Source: Xanthobacteraceae bacterium
GTDB lineage: Bacteria; Pseudomonadota; Alphaproteobacteria; Rhizobiales; Xanthobacteraceae
Direction of reading: 5' to 3'
DNA length: 64,000 bases
Assembly (NCBI GenBank): GCA_028290465.1
Contig: JAQGJU010000135.1
Location: 1 to 64,000 of the forward strand
The first letter of the stretch is position 1. Every line of letters begins with the position of its first letter. Of this stretch, positions 36,138-44,836 are shown one piece after another. The translations under genes were made by a program, and so were the position numbers. Under the pieces are notes generated by a model that worked only from the letters and a program-made list of their open reading frames with translations, did not search any database and was not told the origin of the DNA.

Positions 36138-36667
36138 TGAGCAACCTCGCGAGCGCTCTTCTCGCGGCCCGGTTCGGCATCCGACAGCCGGCGGCGTCGC
36201 GCCGACAGCCGGCCGTCGCCGGTCGGCTGATAGAACACGCTGTAGCGCGCCACGACCTGCGCGAAAGCCTCCGCGTCGGCGGTCTTCTTGGCCTCGAAGG
36301 AATCGAAGCCGGAGCGCACCAGATACAGGAACTGGTCGCGCAGCACGTCGCCGGTGGCGCGCAATTCGCCACGGAACGCATGGCGTTCGCGCAGCAGGCG
36401 GGCTTGGCTATAGGCGCGGCCGTCCTTGAAGGTCGGGAACACCAGCGCGACCAGGGCCAACTGGTCGAGATGCGGCACGAGTTCGGCGACCGGACGATCG
36501 TTCGGCCAGATCACGCCGGTCGGCGCCTCGCGGTGGGCGAACTCGGCATGATCGGCCAAAAAGCGCGTGGCCGGCACCAGCACAGATCCGGTGTCCGGCA
36601 CCGGCTCGTCGTCGAGCACGCGCACGAACCGGTCTTCGACAATGTGGCCGGATTTAACGAGTGGCAT
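36134..36667 (-). CDS. DUF934 protein linked to sulfite reduction
   Basis: 177 aa. Pattern GVIWPNDRPVAELVPHLDQLALVALVFPTFKDGRAYSQARLLRE matches DUF934, a family found almost only next to sulfite reductase and cysH in proteobacteria. Its exact role is unknown. It overlaps the sulfite reductase gene by 14 nt and cysH by 4 nt. Start ATG at 36667 (MPLVKSG). Confidence 0.9.
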   Translation of the reverse strand: MPLVKSGHIVEDRFVRVLDDEPVPDTGSVLVPATRFLADHAEFAHREAPTGVIWPNDRPVAELVPHLDQLALVALVFPTFKDGRAYSQARLLRERHAFRGELRATGDVLRDQFLYLVRSGFDSFEAKKTADAEAFAQVVARYSVFYQPTGDGRLSARRRRLSDAEPGREKSAREVAQ

Positions 36668-38312
36668 AGACGCGTTCCTTGAATGGTTCGACGCCGACGC
36701 GCTCGACGGTGTGCAGGAAGATTTCGTCGGGGCGCTCGCGCAGTTCGAGATAGGCAGCAACAATGTCCTCGACCACGTCGGCAACCTCGGCATAAGGCAC
36801 CGCCGGCCCGAGCAAGGTGCCGAGCCCGGCCTTCTCGTCGGCGCGGCCGCCGATGCTGACCTGGAAATACTCCTCGCCGTTCTTCTCGACGCCAAGGAGC
36901 CCGATATGGCCGACATGGTGGTGGCCGCAGGCATTGATGCAGCCGGAAATATTGATGTGCAGGCGGCCGAGATCGCGGGCCAGCGACAGGTCGCGGAACC
37001 GCCGCGTCAATTCTTGCGCCACTGGGATCGAACGGGTGTTGGCGAGGCTGCAATAGTCGAGGCCGGGGCATGCAATGATGTCCGACACCAGTCCGACATT
37101 CGGCGTCGCGACGCCGAGCGCATCGAGCGCCCGCCACAACGCCGGCAGGTCGTGCTGCGCGACATGCGGCAGCACGAGGTTCTGCTCGTGACCGACGCGG
37201 ATTTCGCCGAACGAATATTTATCCGCCAGATCCGCGATGGCATCCATCTGGTCGGCGGTGGCGTCGCCGGGTGGCGCGCCTTCGGGCTTCAGCGACAGCG
37301 TAACGATCGCATAGCCCGGCTGCTTATGATTGGCGACACTGTTGCCGAGCCAGGTATCGAAGCGCTTGTCCGTCTGGCGCGCCTGCGACAGTTCCGTCGG
37401 ATCGTCGGCAAGCCGTGCATAATCCGGATAGCTGAAGCGCGACGCAATGTCGGCAATGGTCGCGGCATCGAGTGCCAGCGGCCCGTCCTTGATCTGGCGC
37501 CATTCGGCCTCGACCTCTTTGCCGAAGGCTTCGGCGCCGAGTTCGTGCACCAGGATCTTGATGCGCGCCTTGTAGATATTGTCGCGTCGGCCGAACTGGT
37601 TGTAGACGCGCAGGATCGCCTCGACATAGCTCAACAGGTCGCGCTTGTGCAGGAACGGGTTGATGGTCTTGCCGACATAGGGCGTGCGGCCGAGGCCGCC
37701 GCCGACTACCACCTCGAAGCCGGTCTCGCCGGCGCCGTTGCGGTGCATCCGCAACCCGATGTCGTGCACCCGGATCGCCGCACGGTCATGCGCCGAGGCC
37801 GTCAGGGCGATCTTGAACTTGCGCGGCAGGAACGAGAATTCCGGATGCATCGTCAGATGCTGGCGCAAAATCTCCGCAAAGATGCGCGGGTCCTCGATCT
37901 CGTCCGGCGCTGCGCCGGCCCACTGGTCGGTCGTGATGTTGCGCACGCAATTGCCGCTGGTCTGCATGCCATGCACGCCGACTTTGCCGAGGTCCGCAAT
38001 CGCGTCGGGCAATTCGTCGAGCTTGATCCAGTTGAACTGGATGTTCTGCCGCGTGGTGAAATGGCCATAGCCGCGATCATAGCGCCGCGCGACATGCGCC
38101 AGCATGCGAAGCTGCGGCGACGACAGCGTTCCGTACGGAATGCAAACGCGCAGCATGTAGGCGTGGAGCTGCAGATAGACGCCGTTCATCAGCCGCAGCG
38201 GCTTGAATTCGTCCTCGGTCAGTTCGCCGGAAATGCGCCGCGCCACCTGGTCGCGGAATTCCGCGACACGGTCGTCGAGCAGCGCGCGATCGAGATCATC
38301 ATAGAGATACAT
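36654..38312 (-). CDS. cysI: Sirohaem sulfite reductase (nitrite/sulfite reductase haemoprotein), CysI type
   Basis: 552 aa. Two tandem ferredoxin-like and sirohaem domains (~45-330 and ~345-550). The [4Fe-4S]-sirohaem ligands are seen as CPGLDYC and CINACGH. The N-terminal pattern YGHFTTRQNIQFNWI binds sirohaem. It reduces sulfite to sulfide with six electrons. The form is ferredoxin-type, without a flavoprotein CysJ nearby, so the ferredoxin at 40136 is a plausible donor. Nitrite reduction is the alternative, but context supports sulfite. Confidence 0.92.
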   Translation of the reverse strand: MYLYDDLDRALLDDRVAEFRDQVARRISGELTEDEFKPLRLMNGVYLQLHAYMLRVCIPYGTLSSPQLRMLAHVARRYDRGYGHFTTRQNIQFNWIKLDELPDAIADLGKVGVHGMQTSGNCVRNITTDQWAGAAPDEIEDPRIFAEILRQHLTMHPEFSFLPRKFKIALTASAHDRAAIRVHDIGLRMHRNGAGETGFEVVVGGGLGRTPYVGKTINPFLHKRDLLSYVEAILRVYNQFGRRDNIYKARIKILVHELGAEAFGKEVEAEWRQIKDGPLALDAATIADIASRFSYPDYARLADDPTELSQARQTDKRFDTWLGNSVANHKQPGYAIVTLSLKPEGAPPGDATADQMDAIADLADKYSFGEIRVGHEQNLVLPHVAQHDLPALWRALDALGVATPNVGLVSDIIACPGLDYCSLANTRSIPVAQELTRRFRDLSLARDLGRLHINISGCINACGHHHVGHIGLLGVEKNGEEYFQVSIGGRADEKAGLGTLLGPAVPYAEVADVVEDIVAAYLELRERPDEIFLHTVERVGVEPFKERVYATR

Positions 38313-38319
38313 GGTGTCC

Positions 38320-38640
38320 TCACATACCGGCCGCGCCCGGCAGGGCGACGGTGGGACCGTGCAAACGGATTTGCTCGCGAAGGTTTCCGGGCGTCAGCAC
38401 ACCGTCCGGGCTGCGCAGTACCGGCGCAATATAGGCGCCGACCGCATTGATGTCGTCGGCGAGGCCTTGCATCAGTAGCGCCCTCGCCTCGTCGACCTTG
38501 GTCGTGACCGCGGCAGCGGCCAGACTGGTAGTCCAGCCGCCCTGCACGTCGAGATAGACCACGGCGCCATCGCCCAGCCGGTTGGCCGTGACCACGACCG
38601 GACCGGTGATCTTGAGTTTCTGTTGCTGGGGCGCCGTCAT
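38320..38640 (-). CDS. DUF2849 protein, sulfur-assimilation associated
   Basis: 106 aa. The beginning KITGPVVVTANRLGDGAVVYLD and later QGGWTTSL, then VTTKVDEARALLMQGLAD, fit DUF2849, an alphaproteobacterial family located between cysG and the sulfite reductase. Function unknown. Start overlaps the cysG stop (ATGA). Confidence 0.88.
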   Translation of the reverse strand: MTAPQQQKLKITGPVVVTANRLGDGAVVYLDVQGGWTTSLAAAAVTTKVDEARALLMQGLADDINAVGAYIAPVLRSPDGVLTPGNLREQIRLHGPTVALPGAAGM

Positions 38641-40040
38641 GCCGCTGCCTCGAATTGTGCGAGCAATGCCTGCGGCCACTCGGCCGCGTGAGCCACAACC
38701 TCACCGATGATCAGCAGCGCCGGGCCGGGACCGGCCTGCGCGGCCAGCGCCGGCAGATCGCCGAGCCGGCCATAGACCCGGCGGGCGTCGCTCTGCGTGC
38801 CGCGCGCCAGCACGGCCGCCGGCGTATCGGCGTCGCGACCGGCCGCGATCAGACCATCGCGCACACCGGCCGAAGCCGAAAGCCCCATGTAAACCACCAC
38901 CGTGGTCTGCGGATCGCCGAGGCCGGTCCAGTTGGTGGCGGCAGCTTCCTCGGCGCGATGCGCCGTGATGAGCGTGAGCCGCGTCGCCTCATTGCGGAAG
39001 GTCAGCGGAATCGCGGCCTCAGCTGCGCAGCCGAGCGCCGCCGTAACGCCCGGCACCACGACGACCGGAATGTCGCGCGAGCGAAGGTACTCCAACTCCT
39101 CGCCGCCGCGGCCGAAGATGAATGGATCGCCGCCCTTCAGCCGCACGACACTTTTGCCCGCGCGTGCCGCCTCGGTGAGTTGCCTGTGGATGGCGTCCTG
39201 GCCAATGCCCGGATGGCCACGCCGCTTGCCGACGAACACGAATTCGGCATCGCGGCGGGCGCGGTCGAGAATTGCCGGGCTGATCAGGTCATCGTGGAAC
39301 ACGATGTCGGCCGATTGCAGCACCTGCAGCGCCCGCAGGGTCAACAGATCCGGATCGCCCGGCCCGGCGCCGACCAGGTAAACGGTGCCGGCGGTGGAGG
39401 ACTTGGCCTGCGCGGTGTCGTCGATGGCGCGGACCAGTTCGCGCTCGGCGTATTCGGCACGCCCCGCCAGGAAGGCGGCGGCGATTGGCCCATCTACGAC
39501 GCGTTCCCAGAAGGCGCGCGGCATGATGGCATTATGCTTGCGCGCTGCGAAGCGCTCACGATAGCGGCCTAGCAGTGCCGCAAGGGCGCCGATGCGGGCC
39601 GGCAACAAAGCTTCGATCCGCTCGCGCAGCCGACGCGCCAGCACCGGCGATGCGCCGCCGGTGCCGATCGCAACCACGACTTCGCCGCGGTCGACAATGG
39701 CCGGCACGATGAAGGTCGAGAGTTCCGGCCGGTCGATGACGTTGACCGGAATGTTGACGGCGCGCGCGCGCGCGGCGATGCGTTCCACATCCGGTGCATC
39801 GCCGGCCGCAACCACCGCGACATACGATGACCAGTCAGCCAGTTGCGGATCGTCATTCATAATAATGACCCGGTCCGGCGATGGCGCGACCTCCGTCGCG
39901 AACGCGGCATCTGCGGCGAACCAATGCACCTGCGCACCCGCCGCCAGCAGCAGCCGCAGCTTATTCTGCGCCGCCGCGCCGGACCCGATCAGGGCGACCG
40001 GACGGAAATCGATGTCGAGGAACACCGGGAAGAAACGCAT
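38637..40040 (-). CDS. cysG: Sirohaem synthase CysG
   Basis: 467 aa, bifunctional. N-terminal precorrin-2 dehydrogenase/ferrochelatase domain (~1-205; NAD site VALIGSGAAAQNK) and a C-terminal uroporphyrinogen-III C-methyltransferase domain (~215-460; VYLVGAGPGDPDLLTLRA and VVVYMGLS). Makes sirohaem for the downstream sulfite reductase. ATG 40040 was chosen (MRFFPVFLDI, the family N-terminus); an upstream in-frame start would add 29 non-family residues. First gene of the minus-strand cys operon. Confidence 0.94.
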   Translation of the reverse strand: MRFFPVFLDIDFRPVALIGSGAAAQNKLRLLLAAGAQVHWFAADAAFATEVAPSPDRVIIMNDDPQLADWSSYVAVVAAGDAPDVERIAARARAVNIPVNVIDRPELSTFIVPAIVDRGEVVVAIGTGGASPVLARRLRERIEALLPARIGALAALLGRYRERFAARKHNAIMPRAFWERVVDGPIAAAFLAGRAEYAERELVRAIDDTAQAKSSTAGTVYLVGAGPGDPDLLTLRALQVLQSADIVFHDDLISPAILDRARRDAEFVFVGKRRGHPGIGQDAIHRQLTEAARAGKSVVRLKGGDPFIFGRGGEELEYLRSRDIPVVVVPGVTAALGCAAEAAIPLTFRNEATRLTLITAHRAEEAAATNWTGLGDPQTTVVVYMGLSASAGVRDGLIAAGRDADTPAAVLARGTQSDARRVYGRLGDLPALAAQAGPGPALLIIGEVVAHAAEWPQALLAQFEAAA

Positions 40041-40102
40041 CAGTTGATTTTCCAGGTTGACGAGAATGATTTTCCATATAGAAGATGCTTTAGACGCGCA
40101 AA

Positions 40103-40117
40103 TAGAATAATTTTCTA
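40103..40117. promoter_or_regulatory. Candidate operator in the divergent cys promoter
   Basis: Inverted repeat TAGAA-5 nt-TTCTA in an AT-rich 95-nt stretch between cysG and the ferredoxin gene. It could serve a sulfur regulator for both directions. No regulator gene is adjacent. Confidence 0.4.
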
Positions 40118-40135
40118 CTCCAATCAAGCGACATC

Positions 40136-40492
40136 ATGGAACATCTACAGTCTGAATCGTCCGAAACTGAGAGATTTCTTTTCGTGGTCGATCATGACGG
40201 CCGCGAACACGCCCTGCCGGCGCTCGACGGCTGGCGGGTGATGGAAGTGATCCGCGACTGGGGCATCGACCTGAAGGCGACCTGCGGCGGCGCCTGCGCG
40301 TGCGCGACCTGCCACGTCTATGTGGCCGACGACTGGGTCGACCGCCTGCATCCGCCGACCGACGAAGAAGTGGCTCGTCTCGACGAAGCCTTCTCGGTCG
40401 AACCGAATTCACGGCTGTGCTGCCAGATCCTGGTGTCGCAGCGCATCGACGGGTTGCGGGTGCGTCTTGCCCCCGGCTCCGAAGTGGAATGA
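40136..40492 (+). CDS. Adrenodoxin-type 2Fe-2S ferredoxin
   Basis: 118 aa. Cluster ligands are visible as CGGACACATC (CX5CX2C) followed by a distal Cys in NSRLCCQ, with the plant/adrenodoxin fold (DHDGREHALPALDG at the start and LVSQRIDGLRVRL near the end). It is divergent from cysG and 21 nt ahead of cysD, so it is likely the electron carrier to the sulfite reductase. That assignment is inferred from position. Confidence 0.9.
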   Translation: MEHLQSESSETERFLFVVDHDGREHALPALDGWRVMEVIRDWGIDLKATCGGACACATCHVYVADDWVDRLHPPTDEEVARLDEAFSVEPNSRLCCQILVSQRIDGLRVRLAPGSEVE

Positions 40493-40513
40493 AGTAACAG
40501 TTGGATTGATACG

Positions 40514-41308
40514 ATGGACCGCCTCGACGAACTCGAAGCCCAGAGCATCTTCATCTTCCGCGAAGGTTTTGCCCGCCTGAAGCGGCTGGCGCTGCTGTGG
40601 TCGCTCGGCAAAGATTCCAATGTGATGATCTGGCTGGCCCGCAAGGCGTTCTTCGGCCGCGTGCCGTTCCCGGTAATGCATGTCGACACCGGCAAGAAAT
40701 TTGCCGAAATGTACGCGTTTCGCGAGCGCTATGCGGTCGAATGGGACCTCGACCTGGTCGTCGAGCCCTGCCCGCCGATCGACGCGGTCGATCCGACGCT
40801 GCCCCCGGCCGCGCGCTCGGCCGCCCGCAAGACCGAAGGCTTGAAGGCCGCGCTCGCTAAACACGGATTCGATGGCGTGTTCGCCGGTATCCGCCGCGAC
40901 GAAGAACCGACCCGAGCGAAAGAGCGGGTGTTCTCGCCGCGCGGCAGTGAAGGCGGCTGGGATGTGCGCGATCAGCCGCCGGAGTTCTGGGACCAGTTCA
41001 ACGCATCGCCGCCATCCGGCGCGCATCTGCGCATTCATCCGATCCTGCATTGGACCGAGGCCGATATCTGGGCCTATACGCGCCGCGAAGGCATTCCGAT
41101 CATCGACCTGTATCTGGCCAAGAACGGGATGCGCTATCGCTCGCTCGGCGACGCCGACATCACCTCGCCGGTGCCGTCGACGGCCAAGACCATCGACGAA
41201 ATCATCATCGAACTCGATACCACCAATACGCCAGAGCGCGCCGGTCGCGCGTTGGATCATGAGACCGAAGACGCGTTCGAGCGCCTGCGGGTCTCCGGAT
41301 ATTTGTGA
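40514..41308 (+). CDS. cysD: Sulfate adenylyltransferase small subunit CysD
   Basis: 264 aa. PP-loop motif reads SLGKDSN (canonical SGGKDS with Leu for the first Gly), followed by VMHVDTGKKFAEMYAFRERY. Later FAGIRRDEEPTRAKER and TSPVPSTA are typical of CysD. It forms the ATP sulfurylase with CysN, making APS from sulfate and ATP. Stop overlaps a GTG start option for cysNC. Confidence 0.93.
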   Translation: MDRLDELEAQSIFIFREGFARLKRLALLWSLGKDSNVMIWLARKAFFGRVPFPVMHVDTGKKFAEMYAFRERYAVEWDLDLVVEPCPPIDAVDPTLPPAARSAARKTEGLKAALAKHGFDGVFAGIRRDEEPTRAKERVFSPRGSEGGWDVRDQPPEFWDQFNASPPSGAHLRIHPILHWTEADIWAYTRREGIPIIDLYLAKNGMRYRSLGDADITSPVPSTAKTIDEIIIELDTTNTPERAGRALDHETEDAFERLRVSGYL

Positions 41309-41343
41309 CTGCCGCCTCAGGCGGTCTAAGATCGAGTGTCGCC

Positions 41344-43281
41344 ATGAACATCGCCATCAAACCGAGTGCTCCCACCGTGAGTCTCCTCGCCGCACGCCCG
41401 CTCCTGCGCATCGTCATCGTCGGCGACGTCGACCACGGCAAGTCGACCTTGATCGGCCGGCTGCTGCACGAGACCGGCAGCCTTCCGGAAGGCAAAGTCG
41501 AGGCCCTCAAAGCGGTCAGCGACCGCCGCGGCATGAAATTCGAATGGGCGTTCCTGCTCGATGCGCTGCAAACCGAGCGCGACCAGGGCCTCACCCTCGA
41601 CACCCGCCAGATCCGGGTCCGCACCCCGTCCCGCGACGTGCTGCTGATCGACGCGCCCGGACATCTTGAGTTTCTGCGCAACATGATCACCGGCGCGGCG
41701 CAGGCCGATGCGGCCTTGTTGCTGATCGACGCCTCGGAAGGCGTCCGCGACCAGACCCGCCGTCACGGCTATCTGCTGCACCTGCTCGGCATCCGGCAGG
41801 TCGCGGTCGTGGTGAACAAGATGGACCGCGTCGGCTATGACGCCGATCATTTCGCGCAGATCAAACAGGAAATCAGCAGCCACCTGTCGGGCTTTGGCCT
41901 CGCGCCGCTGGCCGTGATCCCGATCTCGGCCCGCAACGGCGACGGCATTTCGGCGTTCACGCCGGCGTTGTCCTGGTATCACGGCGCGACCGTGCTGACG
42001 GCGATCGACAGCTTCACGCCGGCGGTGCGTGAGGACGACCAGAACCTGCGCTTCCCGGTGCAGGCGGTCTACAAATTCGACGACCGGCGCATCGTGGCCG
42101 GGCGCATCGAAAGCGGCCGGCTCCATGTCGGCGACGAGATCGCGGTGGCGCCGTCGGGCCGTGTCGCCCGGATACGCTCTATCGAATCCTGGCCGGCACC
42201 GGGCGCGCAGGCGCCACAACAGGCGTCGAGCGGTCAATCGGTCGGCATCACGCTCGATCAGGACATCTTCGTCGCCCGCGGCGACGTCATCACGCTGCCG
42301 CACCAGCGCCCGACGGCGGCGCGCCGCCTGCGGGCGCGGCTGTTCTGGCTCGATGAGACGCCGCTCGCGGTCGGGGCCACGCTCACGGTGCGGATCGGCA
42401 CCGGCGAAGCGCGTGGCACCGTGACGGCGATCGCCTACGCGGTCGACCCCGGCCAATTGTCCAGCATCGATTCCAATGTGATCGCAGCCAACAGCGTCGG
42501 CGAAGTCGATATCGCGCTATCGCACCCGCTGGCGGTCGATACCCATGACGTCAGCGTGCGCACTGGCCGGGTCGTGCTGGAGGTCCAAGGCCGGATCGCC
42601 GGCGGCGGCCTGGTGCTGTCGGCCGATGGCGAGACCGCGGTTTTTTCTAAGACGACGGCCAAGACCAAGGCGACCCATATCGTATCGGTGACGTCGGCCG
42701 TGTCGGCCGAGGAACGCCGCGTGCGCTACGGCCATAGTGGCGCCGTGGTCTGGCTGACCGGCCTGCCCGGCTCCGGCAAATCCACGCTGGCCTTGGCGCT
42801 GGAGCGGCGCGTGTTCGAGCGCGGCGGCGTCGCGGTGCTGCTCGACGGCGACACCTTGCGCACCGGCCTCAATAAAGACCTCGGCTTCACGGCGGACGAA
42901 CGCGCCGAGAATGTTCGCCGCCTCGGCGAAGTCGCCGCGCATCTCGCCCGCAACGGCGCGATCGCGATCGTGGCCGCGGTGTCGCCGTCCGCGGCGAGTC
43001 GCGCTCTCGCCCGGGCGGCGGCGGGCACACATTTCCATGAGGTTCACGTCGCGGCCTCGCCGGAGATCTGCGAGTCGCGCGATCCCAAGGGTCACTATCG
43101 CAAGGCCCGCGCCGGCGAAATCCCGAACTTCACCGGCATCGATTCCAGCTATGAGGCACCCGCCGTGCCGGACCTGACCGTCGACACCGGTACCGGCACG
43201 GTGGCCGAGGGTGTCGCAGCCATCGAAAAGCTGCTGGTCGCCGAGGTGTTCAAGCCGTCGTCGCCTGACCACGGTCTCTAG
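41344..43281 (+). CDS. cysNC: Fused sulfate adenylyltransferase large subunit/APS kinase (CysNC)
   Basis: 645 aa from ATG 41344; a GTG at 41305 that overlaps the cysD stop is an alternative. The N-terminal GTPase-like half (~15-440) has GDVDHGKST, DAPGHLEF and NKMD, which drive sulfate activation. The C-terminal APS kinase (~460-640) has GLPGSGKST, DGDTLRTGLN and DPKGHYRKARAGEIPNFTG. The kinase makes PAPS, probably for sulfation, because CysH here uses APS. The last codon and stop (CTC TAG) lie at the edge of the inverted-repeat element at 43278-43549, which supplies the stop. Confidence 0.94.
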   Translation: MNIAIKPSAPTVSLLAARPLLRIVIVGDVDHGKSTLIGRLLHETGSLPEGKVEALKAVSDRRGMKFEWAFLLDALQTERDQGLTLDTRQIRVRTPSRDVLLIDAPGHLEFLRNMITGAAQADAALLLIDASEGVRDQTRRHGYLLHLLGIRQVAVVVNKMDRVGYDADHFAQIKQEISSHLSGFGLAPLAVIPISARNGDGISAFTPALSWYHGATVLTAIDSFTPAVREDDQNLRFPVQAVYKFDDRRIVAGRIESGRLHVGDEIAVAPSGRVARIRSIESWPAPGAQAPQQASSGQSVGITLDQDIFVARGDVITLPHQRPTAARRLRARLFWLDETPLAVGATLTVRIGTGEARGTVTAIAYAVDPGQLSSIDSNVIAANSVGEVDIALSHPLAVDTHDVSVRTGRVVLEVQGRIAGGGLVLSADGETAVFSKTTAKTKATHIVSVTSAVSAEERRVRYGHSGAVVWLTGLPGSGKSTLALALERRVFERGGVAVLLDGDTLRTGLNKDLGFTADERAENVRRLGEVAAHLARNGAIAIVAAVSPSAASRALARAAAGTHFHEVHVAASPEICESRDPKGHYRKARAGEIPNFTGIDSSYEAPAVPDLTVDTGTGTVAEGVAAIEKLLVAEVFKPSSPDHGL

Positions 43282-43549
43282 GGTCCGTACTCAATTCCCG
43301 CGCGGCCGCGACGCGAGGCATTTTGGCCGCTGGTCAGGCGCGAGGAGCGCGGTGGCCTAGCCGGCCATAAGCGACGAGCAACGCCGCCAGCGGCCAAAAG
43401 GCCCGCGTCCCTCCGGGCTGCGGCGAAAATAGCCGGCTGGTTCGTCGAAAGGCTCGACCGTATTCCCAATACGCTCAGCGCCTTTCTCCTGCCATCCGGC
43501 CATTTTCGCACGCAGCGCGGCTCACGGGGGAATTGAGTACGGACCCTAG
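43278..43549. mobile_element. MITE-like element with perfect 22-bp terminal inverted repeats
   Basis: 272 bp. The left end (43278-43299, begins CTAGGGTCCGTACTC) and the right end (43528-43549) are exact reverse complements over 22 bp. Inside is a GC-rich sequence with a second inverted pair (TTGGCCGCTGG/CCAGCGGCCAA) but no transposase. The outer TA within CTAG at both ends would fit a TA- or CTAG-type target of an IS630/IS5-like element. It overlaps the end of cysNC and fills most of the space before the transglycosylase gene. A 77-codon frame inside is treated as non-coding. Confidence 0.85.
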
Positions 43550-43594
43550 TTCGGGCACATGTGACAGGGACATCCGAGGCGCTATAACGCCGGG

Positions 43595-44788
43595 ATGAAC
43601 AGCAAGCTTTTCAAAGCATTGGCGCTGGTCTGCGGGCTGGGGGCCGTCATACCGGCCGCCATCGCGCAGGCACCATCCGAGACGCTCACGCCGTTCCTGC
43701 GCGAATTGTGGCCGGACGCGCAGGCGCGCGGCATCACCAAAACGACGTTCGATCGCGCCTTCCTCGGCCTGACACCCGACCCCAGCGTTATCGCCCTCAC
43801 CCGCCGCGAGCCCGAATACGGCAAGCCGATCGGCGCCTACATCAACGGCTTCGTGTCCAAATCGCGCGTCGATACCGGCGCCGGCAAAGCCGCCCAATGG
43901 GCGTCGACGCTGGCCGCCGTCGAGAAGACCTACGGCGTCGACCGTTTTATCCTGCTGGCGATCTGGGGCGTCGAGACATCCTATGGCGGCCACAAGGACC
44001 GCTTCGATGTGATCCGCTCCCTGGCCACACTGGCGCAGGCGCAATACCGCGCGCCGTATTTCCGCAACGAGTTGCTGGTGTCGCTGCGTATTCTGCAGGA
44101 GGACCATATCGCGCGCGACGCCATGCGCGGATCCTGGGCCGGCGCGATGGGCCAGCCGCAATTCATGCCCTCGAGCTTCTTCGACTATGCGGTCGATTTC
44201 TCGGGCGACGGCAAGCGCGACATCTGGACCAACGTGCCGGACGTGCTCGGTTCGGAGGCCAATTATATGCGCAAGCGCGGCTGGAAGCCCGGCGTTCCGT
44301 GGGGCTTTGAGGTCGTGATACCAAGTGGCTTCGACACGATGCAGAGCCGGGGCGCTTTCGCGCAGTGGACATCGCGCGGCGTCAAGCGCGCCGATGGTGG
44401 CGCCTTTCCGGCCGACGGCGAAGCAACGCTGTTGTTTCCAAGCGGCGCACGCGGGCCGGCCTTTCTGCTGACCGAGAATTTCATCGCGATCAAGACCTAC
44501 AATGACTCCGATCCCTACGCGCTGGCGGTCGCGCATCTCGCCGACCGGCTGCGCGGCGGCAAACCGTTTCAAACCGCGTGGCCCGTGGATGATCCGCAAC
44601 TGTCGCGCAAGGAACGCGTCGGCTTGCAACACAAACTCAAGGCGCTCGGCTATACGGTGCGCGATTTCGCCGGACGGCTCGACTTCGACATGCGCGACGC
44701 GATCCGGATTGAACAGAAGAAACTCGGCATGCGCCCGGACGGACATCCTACCCAGGAATTGCTGGAGCGCCTGGAGCGCGTTCAGTAA
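43595..44788 (+). CDS. MltB-type lytic murein transglycosylase
   Basis: 397 aa. Signal peptide (~1-25), SLT_2 catalytic domain (~28-320) with the catalytic Glu127 in AIWGVETSYG and QFMPSSFFDYAVDFSGDG, then a C-terminal peptidoglycan-binding domain (~335-395, LQHKLKALGYTVRDFAG). It cleaves glycan strands in the periplasm to anhydro-muropeptides. The stop codon TAA lies inside a copy of a dispersed palindromic repeat (44774-44801), so the last residues (ERVQ) come from the repeat. Confidence 0.93.
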   Translation: MNSKLFKALALVCGLGAVIPAAIAQAPSETLTPFLRELWPDAQARGITKTTFDRAFLGLTPDPSVIALTRREPEYGKPIGAYINGFVSKSRVDTGAGKAAQWASTLAAVEKTYGVDRFILLAIWGVETSYGGHKDRFDVIRSLATLAQAQYRAPYFRNELLVSLRILQEDHIARDAMRGSWAGAMGQPQFMPSSFFDYAVDFSGDGKRDIWTNVPDVLGSEANYMRKRGWKPGVPWGFEVVIPSGFDTMQSRGAFAQWTSRGVKRADGGAFPADGEATLLFPSGARGPAFLLTENFIAIKTYNDSDPYALAVAHLADRLRGGKPFQTAWPVDDPQLSRKERVGLQHKLKALGYTVRDFAGRLDFDMRDAIRIEQKKLGMRPDGHPTQELLERLERVQ

Positions 44789-44801
44789 AAGTGGATACCG
44801 G
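44774..44801. repeat. Half-copy of the GAGCGCGTTC dispersed repeat
   Basis: Matches 16316-16343 (GAGCGCGTTCAG.AAAAGTGG..ACCGG) but lacks the right arm. It overlaps the end of the transglycosylase gene and provides its stop codon. Confidence 0.7.
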
Positions 44802-44836
44802 CTGCCGCCATCATAGGCGAAGCAGTCCATACCATT

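Noticed and set aside
36567-38450. Plus-strand frame of 627 codons opposite the sulfite reductase.
   Set aside because: The minus strand encodes a complete sirohaem reductase with all ligand cysteines; the plus frame has no motif.
43278-43511. A 77-codon frame inside the inverted-repeat element.
   Set aside because: It ends in the terminal repeat, has low-complexity Arg/Ala composition and no transposase motif.
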